Positions 44,808 through 53,231 of a stretch of 64,000 nucleotides of DNA are shown in pieces. Location of the stretch: positions 1-64,000 of IMG/VR virus record IMGVR_UViG_3300027839_000001; one strand, given 5' to 3'. The DNA is from a virus. Position numbers and translations under genes: made by a program. The notes below the pieces were generated by a model, which was not told the origin of the DNA, ran no database searches, and saw only the letters and a list, made by a program, of their open reading frames with translations. Each line of letters begins with the position of its first letter. Positions within the stretch are counted from its first letter, which is position 1.

Positions 44808-45872
44808 ATGCCAGAAAATCCAGTAATACTTATACTTCAGTCAACGGCTGAAGATTACTTCTTCGCTGATGTAGACATGCCTATAATGTCTCGTCGGATT
44901 GACAACGCACGCGCGTTGGATCAGGGGCACAGTAGAGTCAAGTACACCGTCACCTTCAGTGGGTTTTTCACAGGAAACACTCATGACGAGATCATAGAGA
45001 AGTACATGGCACTTGAGAAGTCACTCAAGGTTAACGACCTACAGGTGTACTACTACGACGGCCAACGCGAACTTATGAACTACGTAACATGTTACCTTGA
45101 CTCACTCAACGAGCCAGGCGACTGGAAGCAGTACGACGGCACGTACGCTATCACACTGCACTACTTTGGTGACGTAACAGACAGCACGAGCCTCGGAATC
45201 CAGGCCCTGTACACATCGTCAGTTGGTACGTATTCATTTCTTCCTCCGCCAAACTGGTCGTCAACAAAGAAGCCAGTACGAAAGAACCCGTACCGCTCCC
45301 GAGTATCAGGGTACGGAAACCGGATATCGGATGACGTAGTAGTGACTCTAAGTGGATTCGTAGCAAGAGATAGCCACAGCGAACTCAAGGCTGAGGCAGA
45401 GCTAATGGATTCCATCTTTGCTGAAGATGGTCAGTTGGATTACGGAGAGTGGTCTGACACTGTCAGGATTGTAAGCAGAAATATACCAACTGTGTTCCCG
45501 GTAAATTATTTCAACTACTCAATCCAAATTGCATATAAGACAGAGGACATCCACTCTATCTCAAGCAAGCGAATCTACGGCATGGTTCACAAGAATCCGA
45601 AAATCAAAGAGAGGTTTTACTGCGATGACATAGATGTCAAGGAGTACGGATCGTCAGGGCAAGAGGTCCAGTATGACGCATCAGTTTCCTCGAAGACAAT
45701 AGAGCTTGCTCGCGAACTACTAGCTCAAGAGGTAATGCTACTCGTACATCCAGACGGAGTTCTACTGAAGGGCGGGACTGAGACTCAGGACGATGACGCC
45801 CTCAAGGTTTCCGTGTCCTTCAAGAGATACTACAAGACACCACCACTCGCAAACATCTACACGGAGATATAA
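44808..45872 (+). CDS. Putative distal tail protein with repeated beta domains (354 aa)
   Basis: Three related segments follow one another: VTFSGFFTGNTHDEI..., VVTLSGFVARDSHSEL... and ELARELLAQEVMLLVHPDG...VSVSFKRYYKT. The location after the tape measure suggests a distal tail or baseplate protein. The ATG follows a palindrome (44790-44802) by 5 bases. Confidence 0.5.
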   Translation: MPENPVILILQSTAEDYFFADVDMPIMSRRIDNARALDQGHSRVKYTVTFSGFFTGNTHDEIIEKYMALEKSLKVNDLQVYYYDGQRELMNYVTCYLDSLNEPGDWKQYDGTYAITLHYFGDVTDSTSLGIQALYTSSVGTYSFLPPPNWSSTKKPVRKNPYRSRVSGYGNRISDDVVVTLSGFVARDSHSELKAEAELMDSIFAEDGQLDYGEWSDTVRIVSRNIPTVFPVNYFNYSIQIAYKTEDIHSISSKRIYGMVHKNPKIKERFYCDDIDVKEYGSSGQEVQYDASVSSKTIELARELLAQEVMLLVHPDGVLLKGGTETQDDDALKVSVSFKRYYKTPPLANIYTEI

Positions 45873-45877
45873 CCTAA

Positions 45878-46321
45878 ATGGCCGACCCATACTTCCAGAT
45901 GTTCGATAGTGGAGACACTGAGATTTCCAGTGGAAACCCTGTATCTTTCGGACTGGCACAAAAGGGAACAATCAGTTCTACCGTAACGGTAGCCATGTGG
46001 AATGACAGGAACGGCACGTTGTCATCAGACTCAGCGGCAGCACCAATAGTGTCTGCCGTGAATTCAACCGACGACTTGTCCATTATCTTCAGTGGCACCA
46101 CTCGCAATGGATTCGTGTCAATGCTTGAAGCTAGAAGCTGTACGGCAACAAATGCAGTAGCGGACGCAGGCTGTGCGTGGGTTCCGATTAGTCCCACTGA
46201 GTTCCTAACGCTTGGCGTAATGCCCTCCAACTCAAGCAGGGGCATAGAGCTAAGGCTTAACATTCCATCAGACGCTGACTCACTAGCATTGACATCGTTC
46301 ACACTAATGGTTCAAGCATAA
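45878..46321 (+). CDS. Tail-tip protein (147 aa)
   Basis: This is a beta-rich, Ser/Thr-rich protein with the palindrome-coded EISSGNP (45924-45936). It overlaps the next gene by one base (TAATG). Unrecognised. Confidence 0.5.
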   Translation: MADPYFQMFDSGDTEISSGNPVSFGLAQKGTISSTVTVAMWNDRNGTLSSDSAAAPIVSAVNSTDDLSIIFSGTTRNGFVSMLEARSCTATNAVADAGCAWVPISPTEFLTLGVMPSNSSRGIELRLNIPSDADSLALTSFTLMVQA

Positions 46322-46923
46322 TGCCAACCCTGACGCTAACAGCACTTGAAACCACCGTCGAGATCGGCGGCATATCTCCACCGTTCTATGATAATGCAGA
46401 CGCAGGAATCATAGACTACGGTGCTGGGATCGAAGCTACGTTCGATGCCGAGGCAGGTATTCTCGCATCCACTGAGTTCGATGCTGAAGTCGGAATAGAA
46501 GAGATTACTTTTGCTCCACCTACCTCAGTGCTTGCAGTGCACATAGCTCACGGTCAGGTGATGGTCGTATGGGACGAGCCTGCTGAACCTACCCTAGTAA
46601 GGAGATACGAAGTCTTCGCAAAGATCAGCACCAGAACTAACTACTCCATGATCAATCACAGAGTTAGGGGCAATCAATGCATACTCAGGCTACCGATGGG
46701 TGCGTCGTACAACATCAGAGTGAGGGCTGTATACAGGACGGGAGACAAGAGTGTGTTTGCGACATCGAAGCTAGGAGAGATTACTATGCCGGAAGACGTA
46801 GTGATGAACGTAACTGCAATATCAGGCTCGACGATTCCAGCAGGTGCAGTATTCTCGGTGAGCAATAGAAACCTGGGTGTCTCGATGGCATTTCAGGCAG
46901 TCAACGCAATTGATATATCTTAG
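46321..46923 (+). CDS. Fibronectin type III-like tail protein (200 aa)
   Basis: Residues about 60-155 look like an FN3 domain: PPTSVLAVHIAHGQVMVVWD, RRYEVFAKI, YNIRVRAVYRTG. FN3 domains in phage tails aid surface attachment. A palindrome follows the stop. Confidence 0.6.
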   Translation: MPTLTLTALETTVEIGGISPPFYDNADAGIIDYGAGIEATFDAEAGILASTEFDAEVGIEEITFAPPTSVLAVHIAHGQVMVVWDEPAEPTLVRRYEVFAKISTRTNYSMINHRVRGNQCILRLPMGASYNIRVRAVYRTGDKSVFATSKLGEITMPEDVVMNVTAISGSTIPAGAVFSVSNRNLGVSMAFQAVNAIDIS

Positions 46924-46941
46924 GTTTACACTGGAAATAAA

Positions 46942-47658
46942 ATGGCTAACTTATTCATAGACTACTACGGAAAAGACTTGGTCGTAGGTTGCTGCACTAA
47001 CCTCATCTATGCAGTCGTCTACAATCAAAGTAGTTCCTCACTTAAGGAGGTGACACCATCTGCTTGGTCGCTCCAGGCTTACCTTGACTCTGCGCATGAC
47101 GACCACGCATTGCTACTGACAGAACATTCCGAGAGAAGCAAGTACTACTTGCTGAATCTAGATGAGGCACAGTTTACGCTGGCAGATACCCCTGACGGTG
47201 AAGAGTACACCATAGAGATATGGAAGTCAGACACGGTCGCACCATACGTCAGGGCAGACGACACCCTGCTTGAGACACAGAAGTTCACTTGGCACGGACA
47301 GGAGAGAGGACTAAGAATCCTTCCGCTACAGCAAACAGCTATTTCAGGCATACAGTCACACATAGCAATGAGCTATGACTCCGACACTCAGACGATCTAC
47401 TATCTCGCTTGGTTAGAAAAAGCAGGGATAATGATAACCGATACAACGAACTGCAACGTAAAGTGGAGAGACAGGACGGGATCTCTAGTAACAAACATTA
47501 ATCAGAGCACGCACCTCACCGATGAGCCTGGGGTGTTCTCTTTCGTCCAGTCCCCGATCACTCCGAACGCAGATGAAACAACGGTAGTAATCTGTAGCAT
47601 AACAGATGCCGATAGTAATGTGTATAGCACGACTCACTCAGTTGTAACGTGGGATTAG
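46942..47658 (+). CDS. Tail protein with Ig-like strands (238 aa)
   Basis: This is a beta-sandwich-like soluble protein without motifs I can name. The palindrome at 46925-46937 is 4 bases before the ATG, and the stop TAG is followed directly by the next palindrome (47659). Confidence 0.5.
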   Translation: MANLFIDYYGKDLVVGCCTNLIYAVVYNQSSSSLKEVTPSAWSLQAYLDSAHDDHALLLTEHSERSKYYLLNLDEAQFTLADTPDGEEYTIEIWKSDTVAPYVRADDTLLETQKFTWHGQERGLRILPLQQTAISGIQSHIAMSYDSDTQTIYYLAWLEKAGIMITDTTNCNVKWRDRTGSLVTNINQSTHLTDEPGVFSFVQSPITPNADETTVVICSITDADSNVYSTTHSVVTWD

Positions 47659-47683
47659 TTTCCACTGTAAAGGGAGAAGCCAA

Positions 47684-48580
47684 ATGGCTAACGGCCAGTA
47701 CAATAATTTCAATCACCGGGTATACAATGGCGACCTTGACTTTCAAGGTGCCGTGGTTTTACATGCCGTACTCCTTAGGTCTACCGGGGCGTACACATTC
47801 GACCCAGATCACGACACGATGAGTCAGATCTTGGCTACTGGTGTGGAGATCACAGTAGCATCGTATGCCCGCGTTGCACTGTCAACCAAGGCAGTCACAC
47901 TCGACGACTCGAACGACAGGACGAAGGTGTCTTGTGACAACATCTCGTTCGGCAGCCTTGAGTCTGGACAGACGGTAGATCAGGTAGTCATCATGGAGTT
48001 CGTCACCGACGACACCGATCACATCCCGTTGTTATACTTCGATGGCACCATTGACGTAACGGCATGCTCCCCAGTGGCAGCACCGCTCTCCGGCAGTGTA
48101 TCTGGAGCTACTGCTGCAAACCCAGTAGTCATCACAGCCACCGCCCACGGCATGGCAGACGGCGACCGAGTTCGACTCACTGGACTCGGTGGTATGACTG
48201 AGGTTAATGATCGAATCTTTACAGTGGCAAATCAAGCCACTAATACTTTCGAGCTTTCCGGTGAGGACGGGACTTCGCACACTGCCTATACGTCAAGTGG
48301 TACATGGAGGCAAGCCAAGACCGTGTACATCGAGAAGCTTCTCGAAACAGTTCCTGCTGACACGGCGCTTGACTTCGGTGGTGGTGCAACGTGCAACCTC
48401 GGTGCAGAGGTAGCAGCGGGTGCGTACTCCCTTGAAGTGTACGATCTTGGTGCAGCCATCGATTCCCGAGACGTATCATCTGATGTCGTAACGGCCCTTG
48501 CATTTCCAGCCGCACTGGGTGGCGGTGCATTCAACTTAAACATTCCCACTGATGGATTGCTTAACATACAAAGTAAGTAA
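47684..48580 (+). CDS. Tail protein with FCCH-like beta module (298 aa)
   Basis: Residues about 145-210 (ANPVVITATAHGMADGDRVR, then TNTFELSGEDGTSH) match a small beta module often found in phage tail and particle proteins (annotated as FCCH or E1-like). The flanks are beta-rich. A one-mismatch palindrome lies in that module (48218). SD GGGAG. Confidence 0.6.
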   Translation: MANGQYNNFNHRVYNGDLDFQGAVVLHAVLLRSTGAYTFDPDHDTMSQILATGVEITVASYARVALSTKAVTLDDSNDRTKVSCDNISFGSLESGQTVDQVVIMEFVTDDTDHIPLLYFDGTIDVTACSPVAAPLSGSVSGATAANPVVITATAHGMADGDRVRLTGLGGMTEVNDRIFTVANQATNTFELSGEDGTSHTAYTSSGTWRQAKTVYIEKLLETVPADTALDFGGGATCNLGAEVAAGAYSLEVYDLGAAIDSRDVSSDVVTALAFPAALGGGAFNLNIPTDGLLNIQSK

Positions 48581-48605
48581 CTGACAGACTAACCGGAGAG
48601 CACTC

Positions 48606-48860
48606 ATGCCAAGTAACGAAAAAGCACAACTAACACTACATATCGCGCAGCTCGAAGGTCGCTTGATAAACATCAAAGACAAGACGCCGGAATCTTTCGC
48701 TAGCAACAGGACCATCGCTAAGGCACGGTGTGCAGCAAGGCTTTCCGACATTGCCCGTCAAGAATCCCTAGTGTCAACTGAACTCGCAGCAGCAGAGGCT
48801 AACCTTGCCACTGCCACGGAAAAGATGGTAGCACTCGACGCGGCAGAAGCCGCTGAGTAA
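48606..48860 (+). CDS. Small coiled-coil protein (84 aa)
   Basis: An Ala/Glu-rich helical protein, its whole length forming heptads (LTLHIAQLEGRLINIKDK; AAAEANLATATEKMVALDA). It may be a trimerising or assembly factor for the fibre proteins downstream. Confidence 0.55.
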   Translation: MPSNEKAQLTLHIAQLEGRLINIKDKTPESFASNRTIAKARCAARLSDIARQESLVSTELAAAEANLATATEKMVALDAAEAAE

Positions 48861-48891
48861 CCCACGATTTACAGTGGAAATAAAATGCTTG
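48853..48891. repeat. 39-bp direct repeat, left copy
   Basis: CTGAGTAACCCACGATTTAC and the following 19 bases match 50504-50542 at 38 of 39 positions. The repeat contains a dispersed palindrome and the start of a reading frame ATGCTTG. The two copies bracket a GC-rich segment with no palindrome inside. Confidence 0.9.
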
Positions 48892-49037
48892 GTGAACGCC
48901 CACCTGAATGGTTCATGGGAGACGGATGAACGCTGGCACCTGACTGGTTGATTTGGGACCTGTCAGAATCATGCAGGTGGCATGACTGGGCGCACCTCAA
49001 TGCGAGAGACGATGAAGACAGGCCATTATCCACGTAA
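48885..49037 (+). pseudogene. Small gene interrupted by TGA
   Basis: From ATG 48885 the frame reads MLGERPPEWFMGDG, a TGA (48927-48929), then TLAPDWLIWDLSESCRWHDW and on to TAA at 49037. The sequence on both sides is protein-like and Trp-rich, and TGG would fit at the TGA. TGA is a normal stop elsewhere here, so a nonsense mutation or read-through is more likely than a changed code. Confidence 0.4.
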
Positions 49038-49175
49038 CGGGTGGCTTCACAGCAGGTAGGGTCATTGCAGAAATCTACTACTTCGCCGTTCGAGTGTTCG
49101 GCGGGTTATTTTACAGAAGGCATGTCAAATGGGAATCATGGCAAACATAATCGACACGTACGAAGAGGTGTTTTG
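49038..49175 (+). other. Short degenerate interval before the fibre gene
   Basis: A frame without ATG (ending TAA at 49150) carries RVIAEIYYFAVRVFGGLFYR, which looks protein-like, and a short frame MGIMANIIDTYEEVF ends at 49176. These may be eroded gene remnants brought in with the GC-rich module. Confidence 0.3.
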
Positions 49176-50507
49176 ATGTTTTGGTACGTCGGGCCACTCG
49201 CCTACACCGAGGAGCCAATTGCATCCGAAGAGATCGCGACGATGCGAGCCAAGACGGTGCGCGGAAGTAATCCGCCCCGTAAGCAACTCGGGCCGAACGA
49301 ACTGCCCCCGCCTCAATACGCATGGACAATGCCAGCACGACTTAGCACGCGAGGAGGTCGAATGCTCGACCTTCGCCCGTTCGGATCTATGGCTAACACC
49401 AACGACAGCGGCGGCGAGAATCATTTCGCTATCGTGGCTACCGACAGCCGACCGGGTACGACGCCCGACGGCTGGACTTATTTAGGCGGCGGAAATCCCG
49501 GCGATGTCACGCTCGACACGCAACAGCGCCAGCGAATCGGAACCGGCGCGGGTATCACTATCGAGTCGAACAGTCTATCCGGCGCGATCCATGAGGCGTT
49601 CGTTTACAAAGCCGACCCAGAGGGGCTTACCGGCCCCAAGCCGGTGATGCCCTCTCGACACAGCCGCGTGACCTTTCGCGGATTAGGCCGACATCGGAGT
49701 CTGTTTGTTCCGATTGAATGGAACCGGCCCGAGTTCAAGCCATACCTCGACCACATACGCAAGGAATACAAGCACCGACTCGACGGATCTCAAGACGATG
49801 TCAAGCACCGGATGTGGATCGCTCAATTCCTCGACAACCACGGCATCAACCGAGCCGAGTTCCGAAACTTCCAAGATCCGACCACGCCGCCCGAGTCGCC
49901 GTTGGACCCACAGACGCCAATTACGGAATCATTCCCCGGCACATCCGGCACTCTCGGCGGCGACCTCACTTGGTACGAATACGACAGCAACTTTCAGAAC
50001 GTCGGCGGGGTCGGGTTCAAGTCGAGCAGCGCCCACGGGACGGCTCGCGTCGAGCAGGATATGAGCGGCGGCGACGTGTGGGTACAGAACGCCATCAATG
50101 GCGGGCAAAATGGGTGGTTTGGCTGCGCTGTTCGGTTCGCGTCGGACGCGGAGACGTGCTATTGGTCATACACCCGAGGCGGAAGTGCGGGCAATAAGCA
50201 CGCTCGGATAACCAAGCGAGTCGCCGGAACGGATTCGACGCTAACGGATGTCATCGGTTCCGCGTTTCCTAATAGCGATTACAATGAACGCCTTGAGATA
50301 ATCGGCAGCAATCTAGAATTGCTCGCCAACGACGAAACAACTAGCCACCTCACCGTGACCGATTCGTCTCTCAGTTCAGCCAACGTCCGCGTTGGAGTCA
50401 GCGGGCGAGACAGCGGTGGGGACGCATTTGCGTACGACTTCCAGGCCGATGTGTTTGCGGCTGCTGGCAACGTCGTCGGAATGGTTACAGCAGCCTACAT
50501 GAGCTGA
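49176..50507 (+). CDS. Putative receptor-binding or fibre protein on a GC-rich module (443 aa)
   Basis: The base composition and codon use (CGC, GCG, CCG, GGC) differ sharply from the genes around it, and the gene has no dispersed palindrome. Residues 110-170 are Gly-rich and beta-like. About 175-245 hold HRSLFVPIEWNRPEFKPYLD, and the C-terminal half looks like a beta-sandwich of the carbohydrate-binding type. ATG 49176 (MFWYVGPLAYTEEP) has GAGG upstream and is preferred over GTG 49041. Acquisition from another genome is inferred. Confidence 0.5.
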   Translation: MFWYVGPLAYTEEPIASEEIATMRAKTVRGSNPPRKQLGPNELPPPQYAWTMPARLSTRGGRMLDLRPFGSMANTNDSGGENHFAIVATDSRPGTTPDGWTYLGGGNPGDVTLDTQQRQRIGTGAGITIESNSLSGAIHEAFVYKADPEGLTGPKPVMPSRHSRVTFRGLGRHRSLFVPIEWNRPEFKPYLDHIRKEYKHRLDGSQDDVKHRMWIAQFLDNHGINRAEFRNFQDPTTPPESPLDPQTPITESFPGTSGTLGGDLTWYEYDSNFQNVGGVGFKSSSAHGTARVEQDMSGGDVWVQNAINGGQNGWFGCAVRFASDAETCYWSYTRGGSAGNKHARITKRVAGTDSTLTDVIGSAFPNSDYNERLEIIGSNLELLANDETTSHLTVTDSSLSSANVRVGVSGRDSGGDAFAYDFQADVFAAAGNVVGMVTAAYMS

Positions 50508-50542
50508 GTAACCAACGATTTACAGTGGAAATAAAATGCTTG
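50504..50542. repeat. 39-bp direct repeat, right copy
   Basis: This is the right-hand partner of 48853-48891, with one mismatch. It overlaps the stop of the fibre gene and lies before the next start. It contains the palindrome at 50519-50531. Confidence 0.9.
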
Positions 50543-50555
50543 AGGGAGATAAATA

Positions 50556-52274
50556 ATGCACTACGTCGTCAAAAAAGGCACCACCAATTTCAGCGTCGAG
50601 TTGTATATCATCGACAACACCGACGGAACGCCCGAATTGGGAGTCGTCTTCGATACGAGCGGCATTGATCTCAATTATCGCCGAGAGGGTTCGGCCCTCG
50701 TGACGGTCACAGAAGCGACGCTCGCCGCGCTGACAACAGCGCATTCCGACGGCGGATTCAAAGAGATCGGCAACGGGCGCTATCGGTTCGATCTTCCCGA
50801 CGCCGCATTCGCCACCGGAAAACAAAACGTCACAATCGGCGGCACGATAACGGGCATGATCGTCATGCCCGTGTTGTGTCAATTGGTGGACTACGACCCC
50901 GAGGACAGCGTACGGCTCGGACTTACGGCGCTACCCAACGCGGCGGCAGAAGCATCTGGTGGACTCTACACGCAAGGCAGTGGTTCGGGTCAAATAGCCC
51001 AAGATTCAAGCGGTAGAATCAATACTAATTTAGTTGCAATCAGTAGCTCGACATCCTACGTTAGCACGCTAAACACCGCGTTAGCCGACTATTATAGTTA
51101 CGGCTATTTTAACGCAAACGTCTACGCAATCAATACCTCAGCGTCATACGTTTCGACAATGGATTCGTTCTTCTCTGACTACATGAGTAACGGATATGTG
51201 ACGGCGAACGTCGCGTATATCTCTGGCTCGGCGTCATACGTGAGCTACCTAGATACGATATGTAGCGACTACTCAAGCGGCTATTTAAATGCGAACGTCG
51301 CGTATATCAATGGCTCGGCGTCATACGTGAGCTACCTAGATACGATATGTAGCGACTACTCAAGCGGCTATTTAAATGCGAACGTCGCCGCGATCAGCAG
51401 TAACACGGGTAACGTAAGCAGCTTCGATACCGCTTGTGGCGACTATTCAACTTATGGATTCAATGCGAACACCAACTACATTGAAAGCTCCGACGCGACC
51501 GACCAGATCGGTGATGCAGTCTGGGACGAAGAAGTTACGACAGGCCACACCACAGCAGACAGTGCGGGCAAGAAGCTAAACGACGCGAGCGCAGCGGGCG
51601 ACCCCTGGAGTACGACGCTAGGCGGATACGGAGCGGGAACGGCGGGGTATATCCTATACACAAACCTTGATGCACCAGTTTCCACTGTTGATACCGTGGT
51701 TGATGGTATTGCTACAACCCTGGGAACTGCCGGTGCTGGTCTTATGGACCTGGGTGGCATGTCTACAGCCATGAAGGCCGAAGTAAACACAGAGGCCGAC
51801 GTTGCATTGTCAGACATCGGATTAAACTATCTTGTTGCTGCTGACGCAATCGTGGGCGCTTACGATCCTGTCGATGGGTCAGTCTTCACTCAGATCGTAT
51901 CGAAGTCAGTGAGTCCATCCTGGGGCGACTTCTCTCCGTTGTACCAGTCATTAGAGGCGGTTGGTGACGTTACGAGTGCATTAGGTGTGACGGCGGCAGG
52001 CAGGCTAAAGGAGTCTGCGAGTCAGATCATCCTCGGTGTCGTCGACACGGTGGTGAACACGCACACGCCTACGACTACCGTGCTTCAGGCAGACGATATC
52101 ACTGAGGCAACTGCTGATCACTTCGTAGACAGGGTTATCATATTCACAACTGGTGTTCTGGCAGGGCAGCAGGCAGTCATAACCGGATACTCACTAGTCG
52201 GCGGTATCGGTCAGTTCACCGTAGCTGTAATGACTGACGCACCTGCTAACGATGATGAATTCATAATAGTATAG
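50556..52274 (+). CDS. Tail fibre protein with tandem 29-residue repeats (572 aa)
   Basis: The N-terminal domain (1-130) is beta-rich and GC-rich at DNA level. Residues about 145-310 consist of five or six repeats of 29-30 residues (NANVAYINGSASYVSYLDTI), two of them almost identical in DNA. The C-terminal 260 residues return to the composition of the phage. The ORF may therefore be a mosaic of an imported head and a resident tail. A fibre shaft is the likely role. Confidence 0.6.
   Translation: MHYVVKKGTTNFSVELYIIDNTDGTPELGVVFDTSGIDLNYRREGSALVTVTEATLAALTTAHSDGGFKEIGNGRYRFDLPDAAFATGKQNVTIGGTITGMIVMPVLCQLVDYDPEDSVRLGLTALPNAAAEASGGLYTQGSGSGQIAQDSSGRINTNLVAISSSTSYVSTLNTALADYYSYGYFNANVYAINTSASYVSTMDSFFSDYMSNGYVTANVAYISGSASYVSYLDTICSDYSSGYLNANVAYINGSASYVSYLDTICSDYSSGYLNANVAAISSNTGNVSSFDTACGDYSTYGFNANTNYIESSDATDQIGDAVWDEEVTTGHTTADSAGKKLNDASAAGDPWSTTLGGYGAGTAGYILYTNLDAPVSTVDTVVDGIATTLGTAGAGLMDLGGMSTAMKAEVNTEADVALSDIGLNYLVAADAIVGAYDPVDGSVFTQIVSKSVSPSWGDFSPLYQSLEAVGDVTSALGVTAAGRLKESASQIILGVVDTVVNTHTPTTTVLQADDITEATADHFVDRVIIFTTGVLAGQQAVITGYSLVGGIGQFTVAVMTDAPANDDEFIIV
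51204..51377 (+). repeat. Tandem 87-bp repeat
   Basis: Two neighbouring 87-bp units (51204-51290 and 51291-51377) differ at only two or three positions, and a third begins at 51378 before it diverges. More distant units flank them. The unit codes for 29 residues of the fibre shaft. The near identity shows recent duplication. Confidence 0.9.
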
Positions 52275-52323
52275 CCTGCGCAGGCGAAAGGTGTCCGCAT
52301 TTCTTTCCACTGGAAATTAGAGT

Positions 52324-53214
52324 ATGGCTACACGACTTGGATTAACCGGAACACCCGCTGCCGCCGCCAGCGGTCCCCCTCCAGCCTCGCCGATAAACCT
52401 CACGCTCACTACTATCGAGCAAGTGAGCGAGAGTGGCTTCGATGCCGTCATAACAGTACGCAACATACCGTTCAGCTTTCCAGATTCAGAAGTCGAGGTC
52501 GGTGTCACTCCCGTAATCGGATGGGAGCTAGAGCTAACAACACTAGAGTCACTGCCTGAGGTGGGCGTTGACGGTCGAGCCGACATTACAATCGGTACGG
52601 TTCAGCTACAGTCTCAGAGTCCAAGTATAGACACAGAGGTACGTAATGTACCTACCATCGAAGTAGAGGTAGAGCAAAGACTTGAACTGGTATACGACCA
52701 GAACCATACTCTAACCACTACGGAACTGGAACCTGACATCTCAGTGCAGGCTGAGACTGCCAAGGTTATAGACATAGTACTGACTAGCATCGAGACTGAC
52801 ACATGGGGCAGGATAAACGCAGTCAATACTATAGCCGATACGACCAAGTTCATTCACACTGGCAGGTCGCAGTCGTCGAACGTCCTAATGGGTGTTAACG
52901 CAGGGCCGTTCAAGCTGAACCACGCCATGACTACTTACAAGCGAGGGTCTAAAGTAAACGTCCTTCACCTCTCAGTAGTCAAGCCAGTGGTAGTCACAGT
53001 GCAGGCTGACTTCAAGATGATCATACCTATCATGTACGTAGAGTCCGGTGAGTTCAGCTACAAGGACAGGGCACAGTACCTGAAGATCGAGAACGATGCA
53101 TTGGTCGATGGAGTCATGGCACAGGATGGCGATACTGAAGACATACCAGTATTACTCAAAGATAACGACGGACGTTTGATCACAGGCATACAAGCCAGAA
53201 GAGTCTCGGTCTAG
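52324..53214 (+). CDS. Tail protein with repeated beta motifs (296 aa)
   Basis: Short strands recur with the patterns LTLTTIEQVSES, LELTTLESLPEV and HTLTTTELEPDI, similar in style to the LTLTALETTVEI start of the gene at 46321. The ATG follows the palindrome 52304-52316. Function unknown; it belongs to the tail-tip group. Confidence 0.5.
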   Translation: MATRLGLTGTPAAAASGPPPASPINLTLTTIEQVSESGFDAVITVRNIPFSFPDSEVEVGVTPVIGWELELTTLESLPEVGVDGRADITIGTVQLQSQSPSIDTEVRNVPTIEVEVEQRLELVYDQNHTLTTTELEPDISVQAETAKVIDIVLTSIETDTWGRINAVNTIADTTKFIHTGRSQSSNVLMGVNAGPFKLNHAMTTYKRGSKVNVLHLSVVKPVVVTVQADFKMIIPIMYVESGEFSYKDRAQYLKIENDALVDGVMAQDGDTEDIPVLLKDNDGRLITGIQARRVSV

Positions 53215-53231
53215 TTTACACTGGAAATAAA

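Noticed and set aside
48885-49037. Alternative genetic code with TGA as Trp
   Set aside because: Several well-supported genes end in TGA at compact, coupled junctions (for example 9150, 19570, 26346, 35799), so TGA works as a stop.
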